Below are positions 44,300 through 53,431 of a stretch of DNA of 64,000 bases, piece after piece. The stretch is from Clostridiales bacterium. Lineage in GTDB: Bacteria > Bacillota > Clostridia > Peptostreptococcales > Anaerovoracaceae. The stretch's first letter is position 1. Every line of letters starts with the position of its first letter. The stretch spans positions 1,116,001 through 1,180,000 of the forward strand of contig CP042469.1 in NCBI GenBank assembly GCA_015243575.1, written 5' to 3'. Under the pieces are notes generated by a model, which was not told the origin of the DNA, ran no database searches, and saw only the letters and a program-made list of their open reading frames with translations. The position numbers and the translations under genes are program-made.

Positions 44300-44602
44300 A
44301 TGAAGAAAAAATATCGGATTAAATCAAAATTAAGGTTTACTTTATTTATGACGCTGATGATCCTTTTCGTGTTCAGTACTGCCGGTACTGTTTTTGGGGC
44401 TTATAATTCTGAAAGCTTGATGAAGCCTATTTATTCTGAAATTTTGGTTCAATCCGGAGATACTCTCTGGGACCTGGCACAGGAATTCGGTCCTGAGGGA
44501 AAAGATACGCGGATGGTCATCCATGAGATCTGTAGAATTAATGAGTTGCAAGCAAACGATATCTATCCAGGCCAGAAAATATTGATTCCCGCTTACATAT
44601 AA
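44300..44602 (+). CDS. LysM-domain protein, YneA-like cell-division suppressor
   Basis: 100-residue protein with a basic start, one membrane helix (about 12-35), and a LysM domain (about 46-98, with VQSGDTLWDLAQEF and NDIYPGQKILIP). This layout is that of YneA, the SOS-induced division inhibitor of Bacillus. The LexA-like boxes at its promoter support the role. In most genomes yneA lies divergent from lexA; no lexA is seen in this window. ATG at 44300 with AAAAGGAG upstream. Confidence 0.75.
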   Translation: MKKKYRIKSKLRFTLFMTLMILFVFSTAGTVFGAYNSESLMKPIYSEILVQSGDTLWDLAQEFGPEGKDTRMVIHEICRINELQANDIYPGQKILIPAYI

Positions 44603-44758
44603 TAATAAATTATGTATTGATCTGTTTTCATTGCCATTCATTTACTAAATAGAGTTTTCTTACGGGTCATTCTATCCATCTTGCTAATTTAAAGTCGAAT
44701 TGGACAGGTATAAAACCATTGGCATACTCCAAAAAGTCGCTCAAAACGCATTTTAGAG

Positions 44759-44814
44759 CCTCGACGCCTGAAGGCATTGCAAATGCTGGGTTTCAGGTTT
44801 ACGATATGGCGAGG
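44759..44814 (+). other. Nested inverted repeats in a 568-bp gene-free stretch
   Basis: The gap 44603-45170 has no convincing gene. Within it three nested pairs, CCTCG/CGAGG (44759, 44810), CCTGAA/TTCAGG (44767, 44792) and GCATT/AATGC (44774, 44782), can form one long folded stem. The flanking sequence is AT-rich. It could be part of a small RNA or a remnant; no known family was recognised. Confidence 0.35.
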
Positions 44815-45082
44815 ACGAGTTGAAACGATTAATTTGTTGATAATTAACGGATACTGAGGATGAAACGTTAAGCAGCTTCAGAAATTATAACTGATTAATC
44901 CATTATCAGATTCTAATTGAAAAAGAAAATAAATGATGAATGTGGAAAATCATAGCCAATAGAAAAGATACGGTCAAATCATCTAAGAGAGCAACAATTA
45001 ATAATAATAGGATGATAAATAAAATATAAAGATTGAATCATAGATGGTCAAGATGCAGGCAGCCGGTAAAACAAGCTAAAAT

Positions 45083-45108
45083 CAGCCAAAATCCAGGCTG
45101 TTTTTTTT
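45083..45108 (+). terminator. Intrinsic terminator, + direction
   Basis: CAGCC (45083-45087) / GGCTG (45096-45100) followed by eight T. It lies about 480 bp after the LysM gene, so it ends either a long 3' region of that transcript or an unannotated RNA from the gap. Confidence 0.7.
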
Positions 45109-45120
45109 ATCCGCTACAAT

Positions 45121-45150
45121 CTATTCCGAAAATTACAATTTTAGGAATAG
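45121..45150. repeat. 30-bp inverted repeat before the ruvX 3' end
   Basis: CTATTCCGAAAAT and ATTTTAGGAATAG form a near-perfect stem with a four-base loop. No T run follows on either strand; it may stabilise or help to end the convergent transcripts. Confidence 0.6.
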
Positions 45151-45170
45151 ATGTGGATAGAAGAATCCGC

Positions 45171-45638
45171 TTACTCCAGCGTTTCTTCCTGTTCCTTTTT
45201 AAGCCGAATATTTCTCATGCGATCCAAATATCCCTGCAGAATTAAAACAGCAGCTTGTTTATCGATGACATCTTTTCGTTTTTTTCTGCTGACGTCAGCT
45301 TCAATTAAAACTTTTTCTGCCATTAAGGTTGTGAATCTTTCATCCTGGAATTCGATTCCGATTTTGCTCATTCCCATGCTTTTCATTTTGTTTTCCAGCA
45401 TGGTCTTAAATTCATAGACTTTCTCGGTCTGGATGCTATTGGTACCGTTTAAATTTTTCGGAAGTCCAATGATGACTGTATCACAATTATACTCTTTGAC
45501 AAGATCCATAACTTTTCCGGTATCCTTACGAATACCAACTCGTTCGATTGTCATGAGACCTTGGGCGGTAATCAAAAGATCGTCACTGAGTGCTACTCCG
45601 ATCGTCTTATCGCCAACATCTAAAGAGATTAATTTCAT
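45171..45638 (-). CDS. ruvX: Holliday junction resolvase RuvX (YqgF family)
   Basis: RNase H-fold protein of 155 residues with the N-terminal SLDVGDKTIGVALSD (catalytic Asp), VIIGLPKNLNGT, DERFTTLMA and KKRKDVIDKQAAVLILQGYL. In Bacillus (YrrK) it is also linked to 16S rRNA 5' processing. The usual order alaS-ireB-ruvX is kept here, although inverted repeats and a terminator separate ireB from ruvX. Confidence 0.93.
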   Translation of the reverse strand: MKLISLDVGDKTIGVALSDDLLITAQGLMTIERVGIRKDTGKVMDLVKEYNCDTVIIGLPKNLNGTNSIQTEKVYEFKTMLENKMKSMGMSKIGIEFQDERFTTLMAEKVLIEADVSRKKRKDVIDKQAAVLILQGYLDRMRNIRLKKEQEETLE

Positions 45639-45680
45639 AATGCTTTTCCTTTCTATTCTATCTTAAGCCAAGGATTAAAT

Positions 45681-45707
45681 TATCAACGTAGATATACTAC
45701 GTTGATA
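45681..45707. repeat. Perfect 27-bp inverted repeat upstream of ruvX
   Basis: TATCAACGTAG-ATATA-CTACGTTGATA. It lies 43 bp upstream of the ruvX start. It lacks a T run and so looks more like a protein-binding operator than a terminator. Confidence 0.6.
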
Positions 45708-45778
45708 TACTATTGATATAGAGTTTAATTGGGTTTCGCTCCATTTTTTTATTGATGGATCTATTGATAGAAAACTAA

Positions 45779-45806
45779 GAAAGCGGACTGAAATTAGCCC
45801 GCTTAA
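45779..45806 (-). terminator. Probable terminator after ireB
   Basis: On the - strand AAGCGGGCT / AGTCCGCTT with a short loop, followed by a moderately T-rich tail (TCTTAGTTTTC). Confidence 0.55.
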
Positions 45807-45846
45807 CTTATATGTTCTAAAACACTGCATTTTAATGTATCAACCG

Positions 45847-46095
45847 TTATTTTTTTAGAAATGCCCTAAGCAGCTCTTCCACAAGGTCGTCACGTTCTAT
45901 ATGTCGGATGATATTTCTGGCATTATTATGCCCTGTTATATAAGAAGGATCTCCCGACAGAATGTATCCGACCATTTGATCGATTGCATTATAGCCTTTT
46001 TCTTCTAAAGCATCGTAAACAGTTTTGAGAATATCTTCCGTTGTCTGCTGCTCCCCCTTGTCCGGGCTATTGAAAAGTATTGTATTTCTGTCCAT
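45847..46095 (-). CDS. IreB family regulatory phosphoprotein (YrzL)
   Basis: 82-residue protein of the DUF965/IreB family, with [36 protein letters not shown]. In Enterococcus IreB is phosphorylated by the PASTA kinase IreK and affects intrinsic cephalosporin resistance. The ATG at 46095 has AAGGGG 8 nt upstream; a GTG three codons earlier lies on top of that site and is unlikely. Seventy-eight bp after alaS. Confidence 0.9.
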   Translation of the reverse strand: MDRNTILFNSPDKGEQQTTEDILKTVYDALEEKGYNAIDQMVGYILSGDPSYITGHNNARNIIRHIERDDLVEELLRAFLKK

Positions 46096-46173
46096 TCTGC
46101 TCACCCCTTCTTTCTTATGGATGATTTTATTATATCAAATGCTCCGTGCCATAAACAAGGAGTTTTCTGATTT

Positions 46174-48804
46174 TTAATATTGTTGTAACAAAGTTTCCGC
46201 TAAATTGAGTGCATCATTGATTTTTGATGGATCCTTTGCACCAGCTTGAGCCATATCTGCTTTGCCGCCGCCGCCGCCGCCTGCAGCTGCTGCGATTTGC
46301 TTAATCATATTGCCGGCGTGATAACCCTTTTCCAGGAGATCATCGGAGACAGAGACCATGAAGGTAACCTTGCCATTTGTCTCAGTTGCAAATACGATGA
46401 TGATGCCTTTGTTTTCAGCTTTGATCTCATCTGAAAGAGTTCTAAGATCATTGATATCATAATCTTTGAAGGCTTTTGTGATCAAGCGTACGCCATTAAC
46501 CAACTTGGCTTCTGCGATGAGCGCATCAAGACCGGAACTCATAGCCTGTCGTTTCAGATCTTCCAGTTCTTTTTTGCTTGCCTTCAGCTCGTCATTCAGG
46601 ATGGTGATTCTGTTTAAGAGACCGGAAACATTTGTTTTCAGCGCATCTGCTGCGGAATGAACCAGTTCCTCTTCGGTCTTGAGTTTTCTGTAAAGACCAG
46701 TACCTGTGATGGCTTCAATTCTCCTGACTCCAGCAGCAACTCCGTTTTCGCTCAGGATGCGGAATGCGCCTATTTGTCCGGAATTGGTAATATGCGTTCC
46801 TCCGCAGAGTTCTGTGCTGTAGTCACCTACAGAAACAACACGGACTGTATCACCGTATTTTTCACCAAACAAAGCAGTTGCGCCAGAACTGATGGCGTCT
46901 TCTACGGATTTTACCTCCGTGATGACCGGGAAGAAATAATTTATTTTTTCATTCACAATCGATTCGATTTTCTGCAGGTCTGACTTTGAGATTCCTTCAA
47001 AATGCGTAAAATCAAAACGTAAGCTGTCTTCAGTAACATTGGAACCAGCCTGTTCTACATGGTTGCCTAAAACTTCTTTCAGAGCTTTGTGCAGAATGTG
47101 GGTTGCGGTATGATTTCTAGCAGTATTATTTCTTCTTTCGATAGAAACTTGAGCTGAAATAATATCTCCTATCTTTACAGTTCCTGTTACAACCTTCACC
47201 TTATGGGCATAGATTCCCTTTGATTTGGAAACGGAGAGAACTTCAAGTTCGAAGTGATCTCCTTTCAGTATTCCTGTATCGCTGGCCTGTCCGCCGCTTT
47301 CAGCGTAGAACGGTGTTTTGTCCAAAACCAGAATTGCACTGTCCCCTTCTGATAAGCTTGCGACTGGCTGCTTATCAAGGAATAGTCCTTTTATAGATAC
47401 TTGTCCGGATAAGGTGTCATAACCGATAAATGTGGTATCTTCAAGACCAGCGAACATTGTTGCGTCATCAGACCAGCCTTCGTCTTCATCTGATTTTCTA
47501 GCTGATCTGGCTTGCTCTTTTTGATGGAGCATGTGTTCGTTAAATCCTTCTACATCAGCAGTACAACTATTTTCCTCAAGGATTTCTTGAGTCAGTTCCA
47601 GCGGGAATCCGTAGGTATCATAGAGCTTAAACACTTTCTCTCCAGAGAGTATTGTCTGGGATGCGGCATTTAGTTCTTTCATATAGTCATGAATAATAGC
47701 AGTACCCTGATCGATGGTAGTACTGAATTTATCTTCTTCAACAGTAAGGATCTTATGAATATAATCTCTTCTCTCCTCCAGTTCGGGATACGCAGAACCG
47801 GAAACTTCAATAACCTTCTTTGACAGGTCTGCAAGGAAAGAACCTTGGATTCCAAGGAGTTTTCCATGTCTTGCGGCTCTTCTAAGAAGACGGCGCAGCA
47901 CATATCCCCTACCTTCGTTACTTGGCAGAATTCCATCTGCAATCATGAAGGTAACGGAACGGATATGATCCGTGATGATACGAATGGAGATGTCAGTATT
48001 TGCTGTTCCATCTTTATATTCAACCCCGGACAATTCAACGACTGATTTCAGGATATACTGAATTGTATCAACATTGAAGATGGAATCCACTTCCTGCATA
48101 ATGCAGGCAAGACGTTCCAGTCCCATCCCTGTATCAATGTTTGGGTGTGCCAGCGGTGTATAATTTCCTGCATCATCTCGATTGAATTGTGTGAATACAT
48201 GATTCCAGAATTCTACATAACGGTCACATTCACAGCCAGGTTTACAGTCGGGCTTTCCGCAGCCGTATTTTTCACCTCTATCAAAATAGATTTCAGAACA
48301 TGGACCGCAGGGGCCTGTCCCAATTTCCCAAAAATTATCGTCTTTGCCCAGAGGAACAATTCTTTCTTCCGGGAGCCCTATGATGTTTTTCCAAATTTCA
48401 ACAGCTTCGTGGTCTTCTTCGTAGACGCTTGCCCATAAACGATCCACTGGCATATCCAATACTTCCGTGATGAATTCCCAGCCCCAGGTTATGGATTCAA
48501 CCTTAAAATAATCGCCAAACGAAAAGCTGCCCAGCATTTCAAAGAATGTGGCGTGTCTTGCCGTGTAACCTACGTTTTCAATGTCTCCGGTACGGATACA
48601 TTTTTGACATGTGGTCATTCTTTTGCTCGGAGGAGTTTCCAGTCCGGCAAAATATGGCTTTAATGGAGCCATTCCAGAGTTGATCAAGAGAAGGCTCTTA
48701 TCTTTTTCCGGTATCAAAGAAAAGCTTTTTCTCGCGTAATGGTCCTTTCCCTCATAAAATTCTTGAAACATTCTCCTTAGCTCGTTCAATCCAAGTTTTT
48801 CCAT
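46174..48804 (-). CDS. alaS: Alanine--tRNA ligase
   Basis: Class II synthetase of 876 residues. Seen: MEKLGLNELRRMFQEFYEGKDH, class II motif 2/3 segments (RHATFFEMLGSFSFGDYFK, NIDTGMGLERLA), the editing domain with NHTATHILHKAL and CGGTHITNSGQIG (zinc ligands), and the glycine-rich C-Ala tail AAAGGGGGGKADMAQAG. ATG at 48804 with AGGAGG about 10 nt upstream, inside the end of the GGDEF gene, only 3 bp separating the two frames. No T-box was recognised upstream. Confidence 0.97.
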   Translation of the reverse strand: MEKLGLNELRRMFQEFYEGKDHYARKSFSLIPEKDKSLLLINSGMAPLKPYFAGLETPPSKRMTTCQKCIRTGDIENVGYTARHATFFEMLGSFSFGDYFKVESITWGWEFITEVLDMPVDRLWASVYEEDHEAVEIWKNIIGLPEERIVPLGKDDNFWEIGTGPCGPCSEIYFDRGEKYGCGKPDCKPGCECDRYVEFWNHVFTQFNRDDAGNYTPLAHPNIDTGMGLERLACIMQEVDSIFNVDTIQYILKSVVELSGVEYKDGTANTDISIRIITDHIRSVTFMIADGILPSNEGRGYVLRRLLRRAARHGKLLGIQGSFLADLSKKVIEVSGSAYPELEERRDYIHKILTVEEDKFSTTIDQGTAIIHDYMKELNAASQTILSGEKVFKLYDTYGFPLELTQEILEENSCTADVEGFNEHMLHQKEQARSARKSDEDEGWSDDATMFAGLEDTTFIGYDTLSGQVSIKGLFLDKQPVASLSEGDSAILVLDKTPFYAESGGQASDTGILKGDHFELEVLSVSKSKGIYAHKVKVVTGTVKIGDIISAQVSIERRNNTARNHTATHILHKALKEVLGNHVEQAGSNVTEDSLRFDFTHFEGISKSDLQKIESIVNEKINYFFPVITEVKSVEDAISSGATALFGEKYGDTVRVVSVGDYSTELCGGTHITNSGQIGAFRILSENGVAAGVRRIEAITGTGLYRKLKTEEELVHSAADALKTNVSGLLNRITILNDELKASKKELEDLKRQAMSSGLDALIAEAKLVNGVRLITKAFKDYDINDLRTLSDEIKAENKGIIIVFATETNGKVTFMVSVSDDLLEKGYHAGNMIKQIAAAAGGGGGGKADMAQAGAKDPSKINDALNLAETLLQQY

Positions 48805-48807
48805 TTA

Positions 48808-50358
48808 CTATAATCCTCCTGTTGTTGTGCTTTCTATATCTAAATCATCGGAAAAAATAACATAGATTCCTTTGCCCTTTTCCTTTGAATAATACATCGC
48901 CTTATCCGCTTTCAGAAACAGCTCGGTATATCTGTCTCCATGATCGGGCCAAACAGAAATTCCGATACTTGCGCGCAATTTCAAAGATGTATCACTGGTT
49001 AGCCGGATATTGTTCAGCAGTCTTGAAATCTCATCGGCCTTCGTAATTAGATCATCATCTGATTTAATATCCTTTAACAGAATAATAAATTCATCTCCGC
49101 CGATCCTTCCTTTAATATCTGTTGCTCTAAAGCTTCGGTTGATCCCATTTGCTACCTCTACCAAGGCTTTATCGCCGTAATAATGTCCCATGTCATCGTT
49201 GATTCTTTTGAAATCATCAATATCAATGACAAAGAGCGCATGGCGCTGGTTTCTTCCCTCATTTTTCAAAAAGTCGCTGATCAGGTATTCGCTGGTTATC
49301 TTATTATAAAGCTCTGTCAGCAAATCATTCTCAGCTTTAAATTTTAGAATCTCATTCTTTATTTTTAGTCGCTCATTGAGTACTTCCAGTTCATTCTTGC
49401 TTTTTTCTATTGTAACCCTGTACCTGGCCTGTCTCCAAATAATATAAAGGAACAGGACTGCAAATAAGATTAATATCTGGATGGCCAGCAAAACCGTCGG
49501 ATTTTGAATAGAGACGGTTTGCAGGTTAATTCCGTCACTTGGAGCGGTTGTTACCAGATACCAGTCATTGACACCTATGGGAGTAAAACAGAAATATTCC
49601 GATTTCCCGTGAAGTGTATAAAAAACAATTCCCGGTTCTTTGTTTACAAACGCTTGAATGAAATCATTTTTGCTTTCTCCCTTTTGAAATGAAACATCAT
49701 TCAAAAAGCTGAAAACATTTTTATAATCACGAAACACCGAATTGCCAAAGGATAGAATAAAATCTCCGTTCCTTTCAATAATCTGATATTCCAAATCGCC
49801 TTTACTATCCGAGCCTCTGAGGATATTCATGATATAGTTGGAATAATATAAGCCTGAAACGGTACCAGCTAATTTAGTGTCATGATAAATCGGAGACGTT
49901 AAGGCAATCATATCTCGATTGTATAGTGCATTCTTATAGATAACTGAGATATATTTTTTCCCACCGGTAGACCCCACAAGATAATCTGGATGATTAATAT
50001 TTACGGTGCCTTTATTATTAATATAATATTTGCCGTTGAGATCATTCACAAGAAGCAGGCTGAATGGTGACTCATAACCTACCCGTTTGATAAACTCTCT
50101 TGCCTCATTGCTGTCTATTGAATCATAGGTGGCGAGAATGGAAGAAAGCGCAAATACAGTGTTTAAGTCACTTTTGATTTTTTCACGTATCATCGCAGCG
50201 CTTGTCCTTGTCGCCAGCATTTGACTTGCTTTTTCTTCAGCCCGGGTATTTGTTGTTACATAGGAATAGAAATCATATAAAAAAATGCACAGCGTTATTA
50301 TGATCCCTATGATCAAAAATCCCCCGACCCATTTGTTTGCTCTCTCAAAGATATTCAT
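48808..50358 (-). CDS. Membrane GGDEF diguanylate cyclase
   Basis: 516 residues: a membrane helix (about 13-34), a large extracytoplasmic sensor that looks like a Cache domain (about 40-285), a second helix (about 292-312), a coiled linker and a GGDEF domain (about 345-510) with an intact RIGGDEFIILL active site. RATD lies five residues before it, the product-inhibition I-site, so an active, feedback-controlled c-di-GMP synthase is expected. No EAL domain. A -10 element (TATAAT, 50422-50427 on the - strand) lies about 65 bp upstream. It sits directly upstream of alaS, an unusual pairing. Confidence 0.92.
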   Translation of the reverse strand: MNIFERANKWVGGFLIIGIIITLCIFLYDFYSYVTTNTRAEEKASQMLATRTSAAMIREKIKSDLNTVFALSSILATYDSIDSNEAREFIKRVGYESPFSLLLVNDLNGKYYINNKGTVNINHPDYLVGSTGGKKYISVIYKNALYNRDMIALTSPIYHDTKLAGTVSGLYYSNYIMNILRGSDSKGDLEYQIIERNGDFILSFGNSVFRDYKNVFSFLNDVSFQKGESKNDFIQAFVNKEPGIVFYTLHGKSEYFCFTPIGVNDWYLVTTAPSDGINLQTVSIQNPTVLLAIQILILFAVLFLYIIWRQARYRVTIEKSKNELEVLNERLKIKNEILKFKAENDLLTELYNKITSEYLISDFLKNEGRNQRHALFVIDIDDFKRINDDMGHYYGDKALVEVANGINRSFRATDIKGRIGGDEFIILLKDIKSDDDLITKADEISRLLNNIRLTSDTSLKLRASIGISVWPDHGDRYTELFLKADKAMYYSKEKGKGIYVIFSDDLDIESTTTGGL

Positions 50359-50421
50359 ATTCCTATCTCTCTTATAATCTTACGAGATTTGTTATTTCTA
50401 TGTTAAAATACTGACCGATGT

Positions 50422-50427
50422 ATTATA
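50422..50427 (-). promoter_or_regulatory. -10 element upstream of the GGDEF gene
   Basis: TATAAT preceded by GTGG (extended-10-like). No clear -35. Probably drives GGDEF-alaS-ireB. Confidence 0.4.
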
Positions 50428-50593
50428 CCACAAAACTCTACATATATCTATTAATTTTATTGACGGATTGCCATAAAAAGGCATAGAGATGAGGCTTGTC
50501 TGGGACAGCTTGTGTAAGTTCCTTTTCTCTTAGTTTCCTATTGATAAATTCTGTGATAAGATAGAGAAAAATGAAATCCAAGGAGTATTGCAA

Positions 50594-51550
50594 ATGAAGA
50601 AAAACATACTTGGAAACACGGGTTTGCAGGTAACCGAAGTTGGCTTCGGCGTTCTGACTGTAGGGAAAACGCAGCTAAATATGACCATTGATGAGGGTGC
50701 TGCTGTTCTCCGGTATGGTCTTGAGCGTGGAATCAACTTCCTGGATACTGCTGAATACTACGAAACCTACCCCTATATCAGAAAAGCACTGAAAGGAACC
50801 TCTTTCGAACCGGTTATCGCGTCTAAAAGCTTGGGGCGAACCTATCAGTCCATGGATACAGCGATTGAAGAAGCAAGAAGTGCACTTGATCGTGATGTGA
50901 TTGATATTTTTCTTCTGCACGAGGTCCGAGAAGATCCTGATTTTGATAGTCGAGCCGGAGCATGGGAATGTCTTCAGGAAGCAAAAACAAAAGGAATTGT
51001 AAAATCGATAGGGCTCTCCACCCATCATGTGGACGTTGCGGCAAAAGCATCAAAAATAAATGAAATCGATGTACTCTTCCCTCTTGTAAATCTTCAGAGT
51101 CTGGGAATACGAAATGGTACTGGCTTTGGAACAAAAGAAGAAATGGCTGAAGAGATCAAAAATGCTTCGCAGATGGGAAAAGGTGTTTTTGCAATGAAGG
51201 TGTTCGGCGGAGGAAATTTGGTAGGGCGCTATCAGGAAGCGATACAGTATGTTCGCAGCTTGGAGGGCATTTCGTCTATGATGGTTGGTTTTGGCTACAA
51301 TCATGAAATTGATCGGATCATTGAGGCTGTGGAAGGATCTTTAGAGCCATCATATGTTCCGGATCTTACTGCGAAAAAAATCCAGATCGATCAGGGAGAC
51401 TGCGAAGGCTGCGGAAACTGCATTGTAAGATGTCCGAACGGAGCGATTTATCGCAATGACCAAGGGCTCGCTGCAGTAAATCACAGTATTTGTCTCACCT
51501 GCGGATACTGTGCTCCCGTTTGTCCTGTGAGAGCGATTATTATGTTTTAG
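50594..51550 (+). CDS. Aldo/keto reductase with two 4Fe-4S clusters
   Basis: 318 residues: an AKR barrel with Asp/Tyr in FLDTAEYYE, Lys in IASKSLG and His in IFLLHEV, followed by a ferredoxin-like C-terminal domain with CEGCGNCIVRCP and CLTCGYCAPVCP. Such fusions are common in anaerobes; the electron donor could be ferredoxin rather than NADPH, and the substrate is unknown. The ATG at 50594 has AGGAG 8 nt upstream. Confidence 0.92.
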   Translation: MKKNILGNTGLQVTEVGFGVLTVGKTQLNMTIDEGAAVLRYGLERGINFLDTAEYYETYPYIRKALKGTSFEPVIASKSLGRTYQSMDTAIEEARSALDRDVIDIFLLHEVREDPDFDSRAGAWECLQEAKTKGIVKSIGLSTHHVDVAAKASKINEIDVLFPLVNLQSLGIRNGTGFGTKEEMAEEIKNASQMGKGVFAMKVFGGGNLVGRYQEAIQYVRSLEGISSMMVGFGYNHEIDRIIEAVEGSLEPSYVPDLTAKKIQIDQGDCEGCGNCIVRCPNGAIYRNDQGLAAVNHSICLTCGYCAPVCPVRAIIMF

Positions 51551-51629
51551 CTTAACCAAAGAAGAACCACGGGAAAATAACAGCAATCGTCATTCTAAGT
51601 GGTAAAGCGTATAGAAAAACGATATAAAC

Positions 51630-51654
51630 AGAGCGGCTTTTAAGCCGCTCTTTG
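51630..51654. terminator. Bidirectional terminator between aldo/keto reductase and nifU
   Basis: Perfect palindrome AGAGCGGCTTT / TAAGCCGCTCT (51630-51651) followed by TTTG on +, and by TGTTTATATCG on -. Confidence 0.8.
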
Positions 51655-51659
51655 TTATC

Positions 51660-52109
51660 TTATTCTTCTTCTACCTGATGGTGATGGTCATCTTCTTCTG
51701 CATTAGGATCAAAACCCTTTAAGCCTTCCAGTTCCAGTCCGTTTTTGGAAGCATAATCATAGATTGCCTTTTTTACGGCCTGTTCTGCCAAGACGGAGCA
51801 GTGGATTTTCGGACCAGGAAGTCCACCAAGTTCATCGATGAAGTTCTTGTTTGTCAGCTCCAAGGCCGCATCCAAGGTCTTTCCCTTAATCATTTCAGTT
51901 GCTACGCTTGAGGAAGCGATTGCGGATCCGCAGCCGAACGTTTTGAACTTGGCATCCACGATTACATTATCTTCAATTTTCAAAGATATTTCCATCATAT
52001 CTCCGCATACGGGGCTGCCGTAGCTGCCTACCGCATCGGGATCCTCCATTGTACCTGCATTGTGCGGATTCATAAAATGCTCCATCACTTTATCATTATA
52101 CATAGCCAT
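51660..52109 (-). CDS. nifU: NifU/IscU-type Fe-S scaffold protein
   Basis: Scaffold on which NifS-derived sulfur is assembled into Fe-S clusters; 149 residues. The three cluster cysteines are visible in GSPVCGDMME, FGCGSAIASSS and KIHCSVLAEQA. The C-terminus has an extra acidic/His tail (EEDDHHHQVEEE) beyond the usual IscU end. It starts 4 bp after the nifS stop, so the pair is coupled. Confidence 0.92.
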   Translation of the reverse strand: MAMYNDKVMEHFMNPHNAGTMEDPDAVGSYGSPVCGDMMEISLKIEDNVIVDAKFKTFGCGSAIASSSVATEMIKGKTLDAALELTNKNFIDELGGLPGPKIHCSVLAEQAVKKAIYDYASKNGLELEGLKGFDPNAEEDDHHHQVEEE

Positions 52110-52113
52110 AAGC

Positions 52114-53283
52114 TCACCATGTCCTTTCTTTATTGAAAGCAGAAAATCCTCTCAATTTTTCAACTATTTTTACAATTTCATCGATCGCGTAATCGATATC
52201 TTCTTTTGTGGTAAAATCTCCAATGGTAAATCTTATGGAGCTGTATACCTTCTCCAGAGGCAGACCGATAGCTCTGAGTACGTGTGATGGCGTAAAGCTC
52301 GCAGAAGAACAAGCTGATCCTGTAGATGCGGCAATTCCCCTTGCGTCCATGTAAAGCAGTAAAGCCTCACCTTCCGCATAATTGAAGGTAAGGTTAATAT
52401 TTCCCGGATGTCTGTGCTCCATATCACCGTTGATATCAACATCTTCCAGTCTCGAGGTCAGTTCTTTCGCAAAATAATCTCTCAGTTCTGAAATTTTTCT
52501 GATATGTGATTCCAAGTTTTCGCCAGCAAGTTCAGCAGCTTTGGCAAACCCTATGATACCGGCCATATTTTCTGTACCGGCTCGCCTCTTATTTTCCTGA
52601 GCTCCTCCGTTCATAAAGCTTGGAATAACCACGCCTTTCTTTACGTATAGAGCGCCCACTCCTTTTGGACCATAGATTTTATGGGCAGACATTGACATCA
52701 TATCGATTCCAAGTTCACGGACGTCAATAGGTACATTGCCAAGTGCCTGAACTGCATCTGTATGGAACCAAATTTTATGTTTCTTTGCAATTTCTGCGAT
52801 TTCCTTGATTGGCTGTACTGTCCCGATTTCATTGTTTACAAACATGATGCTGATGAGAATTGTCTCATCAGTAATCGCACTTTCCAACTCATCAAGGCTG
52901 ATTCGCCCTTTGCTGTCGACATCAAGGTAAGTAACCTTAAAGCCTTCCTTCTCAAGATATTCGCAAGTATGCAGCAAAGCATGGTGCTCGATCTTTGATG
53001 TAATAATATGATTGCCTTTTGCCTTTTTTGCCCGTGCAGTTCCTATGACTGCCCAATTATCAGCTTCCGTTCCACAGGATGTAAAATATATCTCACGCTC
53101 ATCGGCGCCAATCAATTTTGCAATTTTAGCCCTTGCTTGACTGAGGTCTGATTTTGCATTGAGCCCTATACCATATAAGCTGGATGGATTGCCGAACTTT
53201 TCGGTGAAATAAGGCAGCATCTCATCCAGAACTTCTTTCTTTACAGGAGTGGTTGCTGAATAGTCTAAATAAACTTGACGCAT
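52114..53283 (-). CDS. nifS: Cysteine desulfurase (NifS/IscS family)
   Basis: PLP enzyme of 389 residues that removes sulfur from cysteine for Fe-S assembly. Seen: the N-terminal YLDYSATTPV, HHALLHTCEYL, the Schiff-base lysine in SMSAHKIYGPKGVGALY, and the catalytic cysteine loop GSACSSASFTPSHVL. Start ATG at 53283 with AAAGGAGAGC upstream; a TATAAT on the - strand at 53327-53332 marks a likely promoter. No iscR is adjacent. Confidence 0.95.
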   Translation of the reverse strand: MRQVYLDYSATTPVKKEVLDEMLPYFTEKFGNPSSLYGIGLNAKSDLSQARAKIAKLIGADEREIYFTSCGTEADNWAVIGTARAKKAKGNHIITSKIEHHALLHTCEYLEKEGFKVTYLDVDSKGRISLDELESAITDETILISIMFVNNEIGTVQPIKEIAEIAKKHKIWFHTDAVQALGNVPIDVRELGIDMMSMSAHKIYGPKGVGALYVKKGVVIPSFMNGGAQENKRRAGTENMAGIIGFAKAAELAGENLESHIRKISELRDYFAKELTSRLEDVDINGDMEHRHPGNINLTFNYAEGEALLLYMDARGIAASTGSACSSASFTPSHVLRAIGLPLEKVYSSIRFTIGDFTTKEDIDYAIDEIVKIVEKLRGFSAFNKERTW

Positions 53284-53431
53284 GATAATGCTCTCCTTTC
53301 AGCTTGTTTACTTCATTACCTCTTCTATTATACCAATTATTTCTGAAAGATAAACAGTTATTTTTGCATTATCATGAAATATTCCTAGTAATTCTCTGGG
53401 ATATATAAGTTGAATGCTGTAAAAATCAAGA

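Noticed and set aside
44665-44823. 53-codon open frame over the folded element (ends GFQVYDMARTS)
   Set aside because: No start codon with a ribosome binding site; its regularity follows from the inverted repeats.
48805-50593. T-box riboswitch upstream of alaS
   Set aside because: No AGGGTGGTACCGCG-like T-box sequence or specifier stem was found; alaS follows the GGDEF gene directly.
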